DNA of 55,355 nt from an uncultured bacterium (lineage in GTDB: Bacteria > Chloroflexota > Anaerolineae > J036 > Brachytrichaceae). The notes under the pieces were generated by a model. That model saw only the letters and a list, made by a program, of their open reading frames with translations. It made no database searches and was not told where the DNA came from. The translations under genes and the position numbers were made by a program. The stretch lies in assembly GCA_903873965.1 (NCBI GenBank), contig CAIQQO010000124.1, positions 1-55,355 of the forward strand, written 5' to 3'. Shown here piece after piece: positions 34,020 to 43,050 of the stretch (position 1 is the stretch's first letter; each line of letters opens with the position of its first letter).

Positions 34020-34565
34020 CTACTTATCGCTTAAGATCGAAGATGATACACCATCCACACGGCCAGCGCGAGACTTTTTCCAGTCCGCCATTACATCGCG
34101 ATCATGTGCAAAGGCCATTGTGGCGGGCACATTTTCCAGGCTGAACCAGTGCGCTTCACCCACATCATCAGCCGCTTGAATCGTTCCGGCGGTGATGAAT
34201 CCCAGGTAATAGAAGTTGAGCGTGTACTCATACGAACTGTCGCCATAGACATCCATGTAGACGCCGAGTAACCCTGTCAACTGCACATCAACATTAAGCT
34301 CTTCCTTAACTTCGCGAATAGCGCCTGCCTCGGGTGGTTCCCCAGGCTCAAGAAACCCTCCCGGGAGATCCCACTCCCCTTTGAAAGGTTCAAAAGCCCG
34401 CTTCACGATCAGCAGTTCACCATGCTGGTTTTCGATCAATACGCCGGCAGTAGGCTTCGAATTGCGCCAGTGCGTCGTGCCACAGCGTTCGCATACCGGG
34501 TGCGAATCACGCCCAAGATCGACGAGAGCACCACCGCAATTCGGACAAAAGTTCATTTTGGGCAT
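34020..34565 (-). CDS. NUDIX hydrolase with N-terminal zinc ribbon
   Basis: 181 aa from ATG 34565. The zinc ribbon CPNCGG...CERCG (about 7-30) precedes a NUDIX fold with the box GGFLEPGEPPEAGAIREVKEELNVD. The zinc ribbon form resembles NudC-type or ADP-ribose/NADH pyrophosphatases, but the substrate cannot be fixed. The frame extends to 34688 with unlikely residues. I chose 34565 because TACAAT ends 6 nt upstream of it and there is no Shine-Dalgarno, so the transcript is probably leaderless and carries ileS behind it. Confidence 0.9.
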   Translation of the reverse strand: MPKMNFCPNCGGALVDLGRDSHPVCERCGTTHWRNSKPTAGVLIENQHGELLIVKRAFEPFKGEWDLPGGFLEPGEPPEAGAIREVKEELNVDVQLTGLLGVYMDVYGDSSYEYTLNFYYLGFITAGTIQAADDVGEAHWFSLENVPATMAFAHDRDVMADWKKSRAGRVDGVSSSILSDK

Positions 34566-34571
34566 GCGGTT

Positions 34572-34577
34572 ATTGTA
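34572..34577 (-). promoter_or_regulatory. Candidate -10 box for a leaderless NUDIX-ileS transcript
   Basis: TACAAT on the minus strand ends 6 nt before the ATG at 34565. No ribosome site fits between. It overlaps the region of the divergent promoter for the gene at 34624. Confidence 0.5.
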
Positions 34578-34607
34578 GGTGCTCTGGGAGATGTATCCGT
34601 ATTTCCA

Positions 34608-34613
34608 TATAAT
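34608..34613 (+). promoter_or_regulatory. Candidate -10 box for the Thr/Pro-rich protein gene
   Basis: A perfect TATAAT ends 10 nt before ATG 34624, so the leader would be only about 3 nt. No Shine-Dalgarno is present. Confidence 0.5.
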
Positions 34614-34623
34614 AGCGGTGCCG

Positions 34624-35187
34624 ATGCAGAAATTATCAAACTTACTAGCCCGCCGCAGAGCAACGTACAGCGTGTTGATCGGTATCATCCTGCTGACGCT
34701 GCCCTGTTACATCATTGCGGCCATTGCGTTGGCAATGTCGCCTCGCGATACAACGACACCAACACCAACACGACCAACAGCGACCTTCGTGATTCTTGTA
34801 ACAGTGAACAGCATCGCCAGCCCAAGCGCCACATTGGCTGACCTGCCCACGCAGTTTGTACCGCCGACGCGAACACCCAAGCCCAATGCAACCGCATCAA
34901 AGACGCCCACGCTGTCACCGTTGCCCACCGACGTCACGCCTGGCACGGCCACGTCAACAGCGACGATGACCGTAACACCGCCCACTCCACCGTCGCCAAC
35001 ACAGACAGCAACGGCATCGGTCACACCACCCGTTACAGATACCGCGCAGCCAACTCCATCAGACACGCCCACACCTGAGGTGCCCACAACCACGCCGACA
35101 GTGACATCAACGGCAACGATGGCGCCGACGCAAGCAGCTACACTCACACCGGGCGGTACACCTCATACCCCTACGGCACAACCTTAA
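34624..35187 (+). CDS. Membrane-anchored Thr/Pro-rich surface protein
   Basis: 187 aa. A basic start (MQKLSNLLARRRATY) and one membrane segment (SVLIGIILLTLPCYIIAAIALA) are followed by about 145 residues made almost only of Thr, Pro, Ser, Ala and Val (TPTPT-, TATMT-type runs). This looks like an extended, possibly glycosylated extracellular stalk with no folded domain. The low-complexity run could be mistaken for non-coding, but the frame, start and promoter support a gene. It converges on the LCP gene, which may act at the same surface. Confidence 0.75.
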   Translation: MQKLSNLLARRRATYSVLIGIILLTLPCYIIAAIALAMSPRDTTTPTPTRPTATFVILVTVNSIASPSATLADLPTQFVPPTRTPKPNATASKTPTLSPLPTDVTPGTATSTATMTVTPPTPPSPTQTATASVTPPVTDTAQPTPSDTPTPEVPTTTPTVTSTATMAPTQAATLTPGGTPHTPTAQP

Positions 35188-35208
35188 CGACAAAGCTGAC
35201 GCGACGAA

Positions 35209-35229
35209 GTGGTCAGAGTCGCCGACCAC
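35209..35229. terminator. Weak hairpin between convergent genes
   Basis: GTGGTC (35209-35214) and GACCAC (35224-35229) form a 6-bp stem with a 9-nt loop between the Thr/Pro-rich gene (+) and the LCP gene (-). There is no strong T-run, so it is only a candidate terminator. Confidence 0.35.
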
Positions 35230-35235
35230 GATTTC

Positions 35236-36810
35236 TCAGCGCGATGACTGTGGCGTTACTGTCGGTATGAGTTTGATGTCGGTCGAATTGACTGTGACAT
35301 CACCGGCGATGGACATCGTGCGCGGGCACGAGTTGTAGTCCACGCCAAGGGTGATTTTCGCTACTACCGAAGTTGATTCGTCTGTGCCAATGGAAACGGC
35401 GCTCTTATTCACATTGAACACTTGCATTAACCTGTTGATGGGCGAGCCCTTTTGTGTCGTGCTTAAGTCGACAATCTCAGTGTTGGCTTGTTTGGTCGCC
35501 GCTACAGTGGCTGAAGAGACCGTAAATCCCTCCCAAGCTAGTCGCTCAGTCGCAATGGCTTCCATCGACTCGCGCCCGCTGGCGTTGATTACCTCGACAC
35601 GCGGGCTGTTCTGCAGTCGATTACCCGCCGGTGGTGAAAGCGACTCCGTTACATACTGCAGGATTCCATCGCTGGGCATGAGCACCATTGCGCCATCCTT
35701 GCGTGTAACCGGTTTGACAATCGGATAGGTAATGACGCGGCTTTTAATCGCCAGATTATCCAGGCGCTCCAAGACATTGATTAAAAGCGGCGCGCTATCA
35801 AGCCCCATGTCGGTATCGATATAGGGTTTCACCTCACTATACAGCCCCACCGCATTCTGCAACAGGTTGGCGCCCTTTGCCTTGCTCATCAACGCGCGAA
35901 TCACTTTCTGCTGGCGGCGCGATCGATCAAAGTCAGAAGTTGAATAGCGCGAGCGCGCGTACATTAACGCTTGCTTGCCAGTCAAAGTGACGATGCCCGG
36001 CGACACGTCAATATCCACTTTCTTAGTAGGTGAAGTTTTATCCGGGAATGTATCGTGCAACTCACATTCTGCCAGCACACTGACACCGCCAAGCAGATCA
36101 ACCGCCTTCACCAGCCCCTCAAAGTCGATGCGAACATAGTGGTCGATGCGAACTCCGAAGTTCTTTCGCAAGACCGCAGCAAGAAAGGTCGGCCCACCGC
36201 CCGGATAATTGCGCAGATACCCCAGTTCAAAAACCGTATTAATGCGGTCATCCGCGTGATTCGGAATGTGCACGATCGTATCGCGCGCAAACGACAGCAT
36301 ACTCACGGACGGCATGTCCTGGTTGATGCTGGCCACAATGATCGTATCTGTGCGAGAGTAGCGCTCGTCTGCCGATGAATCCACGCCCAACAACAGAATA
36401 TTGGTGGTTCCCGCAGCCTGAACCATCAAAGGCGCATCGCCAGGTTCTTCGGGAACTTTGGCACTCATCACGGACGACGTTGGGATCGGCTCCAGCGTTC
36501 CACTGATCACCTCATAGACATTCATATCCGCTGTCGCGGTTGACTGCAGATTGCTGGTCACTCTCGGAGTGCCAACTACGGTCGCCTTGGCTGTAGAAGC
36601 CACTTTGGCCGTCGGGCCTGCCGTCGGTTGCGGCTTCTTAACCAGCGCTAACGTTGTTGGCGTCGCCTCCGCCTTAAGCGCTGCGACACTCACCTTTTCT
36701 GGCGCCCCTCCCACCCAGGCAAGCAGTGAGATGGCTACCACTGCAATGAGCAGTAGTTCTACGAGTGAAGTTATTCGTCTGGACACAATTCGTACAATTG
36801 TAATTCTCAA
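35236..36810 (-). CDS. LytR-CpsA-Psr family protein with LytR_C domain
   Basis: 524 aa. A single N-terminal membrane segment (SLVELLLIAVVAISLLAWVGG) and a Ser/Thr/Ala linker lead to the LCP catalytic domain (about 135-330): TNILLLGVDSSADERYSRTDTIIVASI, SFARDTIVHIP, NTVFELGY, and ALMYARSRYSTSDFDRSRRQQKVI with the Arg residues that bind polyprenyl pyrophosphate. A LytR_C domain follows (about 400-490). LCP enzymes attach glycopolymers to peptidoglycan outside the membrane. The listed start is TTG 36810; a GTG at 36786 is also possible. Confidence 0.92.
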   Translation of the reverse strand: MRITIVRIVSRRITSLVELLLIAVVAISLLAWVGGAPEKVSVAALKAEATPTTLALVKKPQPTAGPTAKVASTAKATVVGTPRVTSNLQSTATADMNVYEVISGTLEPIPTSSVMSAKVPEEPGDAPLMVQAAGTTNILLLGVDSSADERYSRTDTIIVASINQDMPSVSMLSFARDTIVHIPNHADDRINTVFELGYLRNYPGGGPTFLAAVLRKNFGVRIDHYVRIDFEGLVKAVDLLGGVSVLAECELHDTFPDKTSPTKKVDIDVSPGIVTLTGKQALMYARSRYSTSDFDRSRRQQKVIRALMSKAKGANLLQNAVGLYSEVKPYIDTDMGLDSAPLLINVLERLDNLAIKSRVITYPIVKPVTRKDGAMVLMPSDGILQYVTESLSPPAGNRLQNSPRVEVINASGRESMEAIATERLAWEGFTVSSATVAATKQANTEIVDLSTTQKGSPINRLMQVFNVNKSAVSIGTDESTSVVAKITLGVDYNSCPRTMSIAGDVTVNSTDIKLIPTVTPQSSR

Positions 36811-36822
36811 TAATGAATTACA
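36799..36822. promoter_or_regulatory. 8-bp inverted repeat at the LCP gene start
   Basis: TGTAATTC (36799-36806) and GAATTACA (36815-36822) are perfect inverted copies separated by 8 nt and lie across the first codon of the LCP gene. AGTATC (36825-36830; GATACT on the minus strand) is a possible -10 box next to it. A repressor site is plausible. Confidence 0.4.
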
Positions 36823-36862
36823 TCAGTATCAACCAAAAGAGGCGCAAAGCGCATCACCGCGT

Positions 36863-38122
36863 CTACATCTTGTTTCGCAGTCGGTAAAGAAACTCGCCCG
36901 CATGCGCGATAAACAGAATCCCGTCATCCTCTTTCGCGCGCCGCTCCCAGTCCTCAAGCGAGACCGTTGCTGGATCAACGTATCCCAGGTTGATGCGTTC
37001 CGTGCGCTCCCGCGGGATGCTGGTGGAAATATCGACCTGAATGCGCGCCAGTTCAATGCCGGTATGTTCGTCATAGGTTCCGGCGCCCTTAACGTTCGTG
37101 GCATGCGCCAGGGCCACTTTTGGAATATGCGCAAAGCGATCCATCTGCTTGGCAAAGTAATCACGCACGTGATAGCCGGCTTCATCGAGCCACTTGCCGT
37201 GGGTGTAGCTGACCTCGGTAATGTGTGGCGCGTGGATCAGCACCCTGCCACCATCCTGCACCACCGGTTCTGCTTTGAACATGGCCTTGCCACCTGTCCA
37301 CAAATCATCGTAACGTTCGGCTGCGTGCGCAATCACCGTATGCACAGGCTTGTCGAGATAGGCAATGTGCACGCCGGCTGAAATCTCGGCTGCCTTGCGC
37401 TGCGATGTCACCGCATCACCTGTGACTATGGCGTGCATGCCGCGTTCACTAACGACAAACGACACGCAGGTAACGGGCGTTGTCACATAGGAAGCATATT
37501 TATCGATGAGCCGGCGCACCAGCGTATCTTCAACGCCGATAATGGCCATCGTCGTCAGCATGGCGCTCAACCAGTGGAATGTGCTGATCGTCTCAAATCC
37601 CGCAATACCCGGGAACAAATACTTATTGCCCCCGCTGAAACCGACCGACTCATGCGGGAAGACTGGGCCACAGATCAGAATGTGGTCATGCTCAAGCACC
37701 TGTTTGTTGATGACAACCGGAATATCATCCGTAATGATATTCTCTGTAATCGTCCGCGCCTCGGAGGCAGGTACAGTGCCAACCGTGGTTAAAGTACCCG
37801 GGATGTACCACTCGTGGTTCATCACGCGAAAATTATGCATCAGTGCGCGATCCGCGGCGCTCATGCCAAGATGACGCTCCAGCGCTTCATCACTCATCGC
37901 CATATGCGTACCAAGTGCGATCATGACATCAAACTGTTTCGCCTGGCGGCCGACTGCCCGGTAGAGTGCGCGAACCAATAGCGGCACCGGCGCGGTACGC
38001 GTGCTATCAGGTATGATGACCAGCAGACGCTTATCGCGCGCGTCAAAACCTGCGAGTCCTTCCTGTATCTGTTCGATGACCTGCGTATCCGTCAGAAGCG
38101 GACTCTGAATTATTGCATCCAT
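36863..38122 (-). CDS. LarA-like nickel-pincer racemase/epimerase family protein
   Basis: 419 aa. LarA of lactobacilli interconverts D- and L-lactate using a nickel-pincer nucleotide bound to a Lys. Here the N-terminal PDSTR (D39, R42), GTH (H73), FPHESVGFSGGNK (H157, K167) and FHW (H183) match the family; K167 to H183 spacing (16) and H157 to K167 spacing (10) equal those I recall for L. plantarum LarA (K184, H200, H174). The substrate may be another 2-hydroxy acid or sugar acid. No larB, larC or larE is in the window. Divergent from recD2. Confidence 0.85.
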   Translation of the reverse strand: MDAIIQSPLLTDTQVIEQIQEGLAGFDARDKRLLVIIPDSTRTAPVPLLVRALYRAVGRQAKQFDVMIALGTHMAMSDEALERHLGMSAADRALMHNFRVMNHEWYIPGTLTTVGTVPASEARTITENIITDDIPVVINKQVLEHDHILICGPVFPHESVGFSGGNKYLFPGIAGFETISTFHWLSAMLTTMAIIGVEDTLVRRLIDKYASYVTTPVTCVSFVVSERGMHAIVTGDAVTSQRKAAEISAGVHIAYLDKPVHTVIAHAAERYDDLWTGGKAMFKAEPVVQDGGRVLIHAPHITEVSYTHGKWLDEAGYHVRDYFAKQMDRFAHIPKVALAHATNVKGAGTYDEHTGIELARIQVDISTSIPRERTERINLGYVDPATVSLEDWERRAKEDDGILFIAHAGEFLYRLRNKM

Positions 38123-38216
38123 TCAACATCATCCTCGTGGGTAGACGCAAGGTCATACCCCTGCATATAGAATTTGGCGCACAGACAGCGCTTTAGAATA
38201 TGAATCATACTCGCAA

Positions 38217-40664
38217 ATGACCCACCTTATGGAAAACGGAAACCAGATTGCTCCGCCACCCTTCAAAACCATACATGGTGTGATTGAGCGCATCACGTAT
38301 CAAAACGAAGAGAATGGCTACACGATAGCACGCCTGTTGCCCGAATCGCGGCGTGAAGTTGCTGAGCAGTTTCCATTGGAACCCTATGGATCGGACAACC
38401 TGGTAACGATTATTGGCGCCATGCTCGGTGTGGCCCCTGGTGAAGCGCTGGAATTGAAAGGCTTCTGGCAGCATCACACCCAGCATGGCTGGCAATTTAA
38501 GGTTGAGAACTATCGCTCTGTACTACCGGCCACAGCGCAGGGAATCCGCAAGTATCTCGGCAGCGGTTTGATCAAAGGGATCGGGCCAAAAACCGCGGAG
38601 AAAATCGTCGACTTTTTTGATGTCAAAACACTCGACATCCTGGAGGCAGCGCCCGAGCGCCTCATCGAAGTACCCCGCCTGGGAGCGCACCGCGTCCGGC
38701 TCATCGTCAACGCATGGGCTGAACAGAAACTGATCAAAGAAGTGATGGTGTTTTTGCACGACCGCGGCATCAGTACAAGCCTCGCAGTGCGCATTTACAA
38801 ACAATACAAAGATGCGGCCATCACGATTGTCCGTAATGAACCCTATCGCCTGGCGCGCGAAGTGATGGGTATCGGTTTCAAAACTGCTGACAAAATCGCG
38901 CTGTCGCTCGGATTCGCCCATAATGCACCAGAGCGGATTCGGGCCGGCGCACTTTTTGTCCTGTCTGAGGGAACAGATGAGGGGCACACCTACCTACCTC
39001 GCCCTATCCTGGTGGGCAAGGCCGTTGAGTTACTCGGCGTCACCCCGTTACAGGTAGAAGGCGAAGTGCGCAATCTGACCGCGGACAATGGCGCGCACGT
39101 CGAGCGCCTGGTAAAGCAGGTCGATGGCACCTCTCGATTCATGCCGACTGCCGCGCCCGTTGCTGCACCCGGCCGCCGTCTACGCGATGAACAGGCCACG
39201 TATGAGGTTGCAACGGTTACATCTCCGCCACCCATTGCAAATCCATCTGGCGATGAGGTCGTGTATCTTCAGCCGTTCTTCATAGCGGAGCAAAATGTGG
39301 CGCGCAACCTGCGCCGACTGACGCAGGCGTCACCTGGCATTGATCCATTGTCTGCATTTCGCAGCACTAACTTCAGCGTCATGTTCGACTACCTCGCTGA
39401 AAAACAGAATCTGGTGCTTTCTGACCGCCAAAAGGAAGGCATCACCCTGGCGTTAACCAAACCCGTTTCCATCATCACGGGCGGCCCCGGCACGGGCAAA
39501 ACGACGAGTATGCGCGCGCTCATCAGCGCCTTGGCCGCAAAAAAGAAGACCGTGATTCTGGCCGCCCCCACCGGGCGCGCGGCGAAGCGTCTTGCAGAGG
39601 CAACGGGCATCGAGGCGAAAACCTTGCACCGCCTGCTGCAGATCAAACCGGGAAGCAAGCCGTTTTATGACCAGGACAACCCTCTCCCGGCAGACATCGT
39701 CATTGTCGATGAATGCAGCATGATTGACGTGCTGCTCATGAATACGCTGCTGAAAGCCATTGCTCCCGGCACCCACCTTCTGATGGTCGGCGATGCCGAC
39801 CAGTTACCCAGCGTCGGCGCCGGTAATGTGCTGGGTGACATCATTGCCGGCGGTGTGACGCCAGTGGTAAAGCTGGATCAGATTTTCCGCCAGTCGGCTG
39901 ATAGCGCTATCGTCACCAATGCGCATCGCATCAACCAGGGATTGTTGCCCGAGTTTGGCGGCGCCATCAACGATTTCTTCTTTTTTGTCGAGGAGGACCC
40001 AGAGCGTGCTGCAGCCCTGGTAGTTGACCTGGTGACGCGGCGCATCAGCGCTAAGTTGGGCTACAAAACCTCTGATATTCAGGTGCTTGTGCCCACCCAT
40101 CGGGGCAAATGCGGTGTCAGCGCACTGAATGAAGCATTGCAGACTGCGATTAATCCGGAGCTGCCGGGAAAGGCGCAAAAGCAATTTGGCAGTCACTGTT
40201 ATCGTGTCGGGGATAAAGTGCTGCAGATGCGCAACAACTACGATCTGGACGTGTTTAACGGCGATGGCGGTATCATCACGGCGGTGGACATTGAGGATCA
40301 ATCGGTTTATATGCAATTGGAGGATGGACGCAAAGTCAAGTATGACTTTACGGAACTGGATCAATTGTCGCTCGCGTATGCGATGAGTATTCACAAATCA
40401 CAAGGGAGTGAATACCCGGTGTGCGTGATCCCTTTACTGACGCAGCACTACATGTTGCTGGAACGCAAACTCGTCTACACCGCCGTAACAAGGGCGCGCA
40501 AACTGGTCGTACTGGTCGGCAGCAAGCGGGCACTGGCCATGGCTGTCAAGAACGGGCCGGAACAACCTGATGCGTCGCCATCCGCCAACCAGACCAGGCA
40601 CAAACGCACCGCGGGGCGCTTCACCGGCCTCGCCATTCGACTGAATGAGCAGAAAACATTTTGA
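38217..40664 (+). CDS. recD2: RecD2-type ATP-dependent DNA helicase
   Basis: 815 aa. An N-terminal OB-like YrrC region (THGVIERITYQNEENGYTIARL analog), a helix-hairpin-helix part (GIRKYLGSGLIKGIGPKTAEKIVDFF), then a superfamily 1B motor: Walker A GGPGTGKTT (about 421-429), AAPTGRAAKRL, Walker B VIVDECSMID (about 495), GDADQLPSVGAG, and the C-terminal AYAMSIHKSQGSEYPVC and YTAVTRAR motifs. It moves 5-prime to 3-prime on single strands and acts in repair without RecBC. A possible -10 (TAGAAT, 38194-38199) lies 17 nt before the ATG. Confidence 0.95.
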   Translation: MTHLMENGNQIAPPPFKTIHGVIERITYQNEENGYTIARLLPESRREVAEQFPLEPYGSDNLVTIIGAMLGVAPGEALELKGFWQHHTQHGWQFKVENYRSVLPATAQGIRKYLGSGLIKGIGPKTAEKIVDFFDVKTLDILEAAPERLIEVPRLGAHRVRLIVNAWAEQKLIKEVMVFLHDRGISTSLAVRIYKQYKDAAITIVRNEPYRLAREVMGIGFKTADKIALSLGFAHNAPERIRAGALFVLSEGTDEGHTYLPRPILVGKAVELLGVTPLQVEGEVRNLTADNGAHVERLVKQVDGTSRFMPTAAPVAAPGRRLRDEQATYEVATVTSPPPIANPSGDEVVYLQPFFIAEQNVARNLRRLTQASPGIDPLSAFRSTNFSVMFDYLAEKQNLVLSDRQKEGITLALTKPVSIITGGPGTGKTTSMRALISALAAKKKTVILAAPTGRAAKRLAEATGIEAKTLHRLLQIKPGSKPFYDQDNPLPADIVIVDECSMIDVLLMNTLLKAIAPGTHLLMVGDADQLPSVGAGNVLGDIIAGGVTPVVKLDQIFRQSADSAIVTNAHRINQGLLPEFGGAINDFFFFVEEDPERAAALVVDLVTRRISAKLGYKTSDIQVLVPTHRGKCGVSALNEALQTAINPELPGKAQKQFGSHCYRVGDKVLQMRNNYDLDVFNGDGGIITAVDIEDQSVYMQLEDGRKVKYDFTELDQLSLAYAMSIHKSQGSEYPVCVIPLLTQHYMLLERKLVYTAVTRARKLVVLVGSKRALAMAVKNGPEQPDASPSANQTRHKRTAGRFTGLAIRLNEQKTF

Positions 40665-41566
40665 ACGCATTACTGATTGGAATAGGCATCTTCGGTTCTG
40701 TTGTGATCTGGCCGATCAACCGGTGGGTCACGCGCAGTGGCAGCCGCCCGGCTGTTTATGGATTCTGGCTATGCCTGACCGGCGCCATATTGTCGGGGAT
40801 CGCGGCAGTCGTTACCGGTCAACCCATCAGAAACCCGATGGTATGGGTCATTGGCGGCACGATCGGCGTGGCCTTTGCAATCGGGTTCTGCCTGGTCGTC
40901 ATGTACTGCCTGCGCATCGGACCGGCCGGGCCAACGGTTGTGATGAATAACATGGGCATGCTGTGGCCTGTCATCCTCGGCGCCGTATGGCTGCGACCGC
41001 ACGCGTTGAATGCACTCACCGTCATCGGCGCCATTCTCGCCATCATCGCCTTGATTGGATTCGGTTTCAGTCGTCCGGGTGGAAGTGAAGCGGAACAAGC
41101 TGCCTCCAAGAAGACTTCACGGCGTTGGGCATTCTGGGCATTTGTGGCATGGTTAATGTCGGGCATATCACAAGGCACCCAGCTCATCGGCAGCCTGCAG
41201 GTGCCGGATGGCGCCGTCGCGATTACCTTTGCCTATAACACCACGTCTGTACTGGTACTCACGCCTTTGGTCATTCGCGAACTGCGCCTGGCGCACGTGC
41301 GAAACACACCGGCTATGAACTGGCGCGAGGTCGTGGGCGGAGTCGCCAACGGTGTCGTGCTTGTGGCCAGCATGATCGCTGTGCTGACCGTGTTGACGCG
41401 CGTCGGCGCTGAAGTCGTATTTCCCTTCACGGTGGCAGGCCCGATGATCGTCGTGCTCTTTCTCGGCCAATACCTCTACAAGGAGCATCTCGATCGTATC
41501 GGTTGGATCGCGTGCGGCCTCGGTACTGTCGGGCTGATCATGCTATCTGTTGGACAAGGTGTTTAG
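40661..41566 (+). CDS. EamA/DMT-type membrane transporter
   Basis: 301 aa with ten hydrophobic segments in two halves, the layout of the drug/metabolite transporter superfamily (AMSPRDT-free; GGTIGVAFAIGFCLVVMYCLRIGPAGPTVVMNNMGMLWPVILGAVWL in the first half, VVFPFTVAGPMIVVLFLGQYLYKEHLDRIGWIACGLGTVGLIML in the second). The start is TTG 40661, overlapping the recD2 stop by 4 nt (TTGA), so it depends on recD2 translation. Substrate unknown. Confidence 0.88.
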   Translation: MNALLIGIGIFGSVVIWPINRWVTRSGSRPAVYGFWLCLTGAILSGIAAVVTGQPIRNPMVWVIGGTIGVAFAIGFCLVVMYCLRIGPAGPTVVMNNMGMLWPVILGAVWLRPHALNALTVIGAILAIIALIGFGFSRPGGSEAEQAASKKTSRRWAFWAFVAWLMSGISQGTQLIGSLQVPDGAVAITFAYNTTSVLVLTPLVIRELRLAHVRNTPAMNWREVVGGVANGVVLVASMIAVLTVLTRVGAEVVFPFTVAGPMIVVLFLGQYLYKEHLDRIGWIACGLGTVGLIMLSVGQGV

Positions 41567-41580
41567 CGCTAGCGCCGACG

Positions 41581-43044
41581 CTATACGAGCAACTCATACA
41601 ACGCGCTCTGACGTTTCATCGCGGCTCGATAGATTGAGTCATGATCGCGGTCGGGCGAATAGACGCGATCCAGGTGGGTAGCATCTGCCAATGCGCGCAG
41701 CGTGTTCTCGCCCAATCGTTCCAACACCAGCATGGCGATACCGCGACTGGTAGCTTCTGGCTCATTGCAAACAGTGAGTGTCGCACCGGTAACATCAGCG
41801 ATGATCTGGCACCACGCAGGTGAGGCAAGTAACGCGCCACCGCTCGCTATCAACCGCGCGCCTGGTTGCGCCACTGCCTGCAACTCATCGTAAATCGCAC
41901 AGAGGCGGTATGCAATGGCTTCGAGACACGCCCGCGCGATATGGACTGGTTCCGTGTCCAAACTGAGCCCATGCACCGTCGCGCGACTGTCCTCGGAATA
42001 GCCCGGGCTGCGTTCGCCTGCAAACAAGGGCAATATCGTAAGCCCATGCGCATCTGGCGGCATCCGTGCAATATCCTCTTCAACCTTTGCCACATCAGGC
42101 AACTTGAACGTGCGCTGCAACCACTGAAACACGCTACCACCTTCTGTCGTCGCACCCCCGATCAACTCGCGTGCGTGGTCTACTCGATATCCCCATAGCG
42201 CCTTTGGGAGTGCTTCCGGCAACCCGGTATTCACAATTCTCATCGCGGCAGTCGTGCCAATCGTTACCGCCATTTTCTGATCATCAACGCAACTGCTTCC
42301 GATGTTCGCGGCTGCGCCATCTCCAAGCGCCGGGAGGCATACAGCGTTGCGCAACGATGGCCATCGCTCAACATAGTGCGGCGATATTGGCCCGATCCAC
42401 TCGTCACTTGCCGCAATGCCCGGAAGTTGATCAATAGAGACACCAAGGTGGTTCAGCCACTCGACATCCCACGCCTTTGAGCCACGATCCAGCAGGCCGC
42501 TCCATGACCACACGGAGATGCCTGCCCGCATGGTTCCAAACAAATGCAGGCACAGATAATCACTGAGCGACACAAACCAGCGCGCGCGTCGAAACACATC
42601 CGGCTGCGTACGCTTGATCCACGCGATGCGCGCCGGCGCATAGTTAGCCCGTATGCGGCAGCCTGTGCGCTGCAAAACGGCGATTTCATCCAACTCGTTT
42701 CGCAGCGCGCGCGCGTCTTGTGCGAAGCGCGTGTCTGCATACGAATACACAGGTGTGATGGGAGTGCCTGACTCGTCAAGGCACAATAAGCTCGATGCAT
42801 AGGCCGAGATGCCAATGACGTTGACAGACAACTTGGCGCTGTCGGCGCGGGTAGTCAGTTCGTCCAATACTTCCATCACGCGCGCCACTGCTTCGACAGC
42901 ATCTTCTTCGGAGCGGCCATCAGGACCGACGCTGAAGTTGAAGGATCGACGCGCAACCATGCCCGGAATCAGTTGCGCACGATCATCATAGAGCAATGCC
43001 CGGGTTGAAGAACTACCGATATCCAGAACCAGCACTTGACTCAT
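41581..43044 (-). CDS. FGGY-family carbohydrate kinase
   Basis: 487 aa. The N-terminal phosphate-1 loop VLDIGSSSTRALLYD and the C-terminal ATPase parts (ALGDGAAANIGSSC, VTIGTTAAMR, RLIASGGALLASPAWCQIIADV) define an FGGY kinase of the gluconokinase/xylulokinase type. It phosphorylates a sugar or sugar acid. The SDR gene 6 nt upstream on the same strand probably makes or interconverts the same substrate, as in gluconate or polyol use. The exact sugar cannot be read from sequence. Confidence 0.9.
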   Translation of the reverse strand: MSQVLVLDIGSSSTRALLYDDRAQLIPGMVARRSFNFSVGPDGRSEEDAVEAVARVMEVLDELTTRADSAKLSVNVIGISAYASSLLCLDESGTPITPVYSYADTRFAQDARALRNELDEIAVLQRTGCRIRANYAPARIAWIKRTQPDVFRRARWFVSLSDYLCLHLFGTMRAGISVWSWSGLLDRGSKAWDVEWLNHLGVSIDQLPGIAASDEWIGPISPHYVERWPSLRNAVCLPALGDGAAANIGSSCVDDQKMAVTIGTTAAMRIVNTGLPEALPKALWGYRVDHARELIGGATTEGGSVFQWLQRTFKLPDVAKVEEDIARMPPDAHGLTILPLFAGERSPGYSEDSRATVHGLSLDTEPVHIARACLEAIAYRLCAIYDELQAVAQPGARLIASGGALLASPAWCQIIADVTGATLTVCNEPEATSRGIAMLVLERLGENTLRALADATHLDRVYSPDRDHDSIYRAAMKRQSALYELLV

Positions 43045-43050
43045 TGTGAT

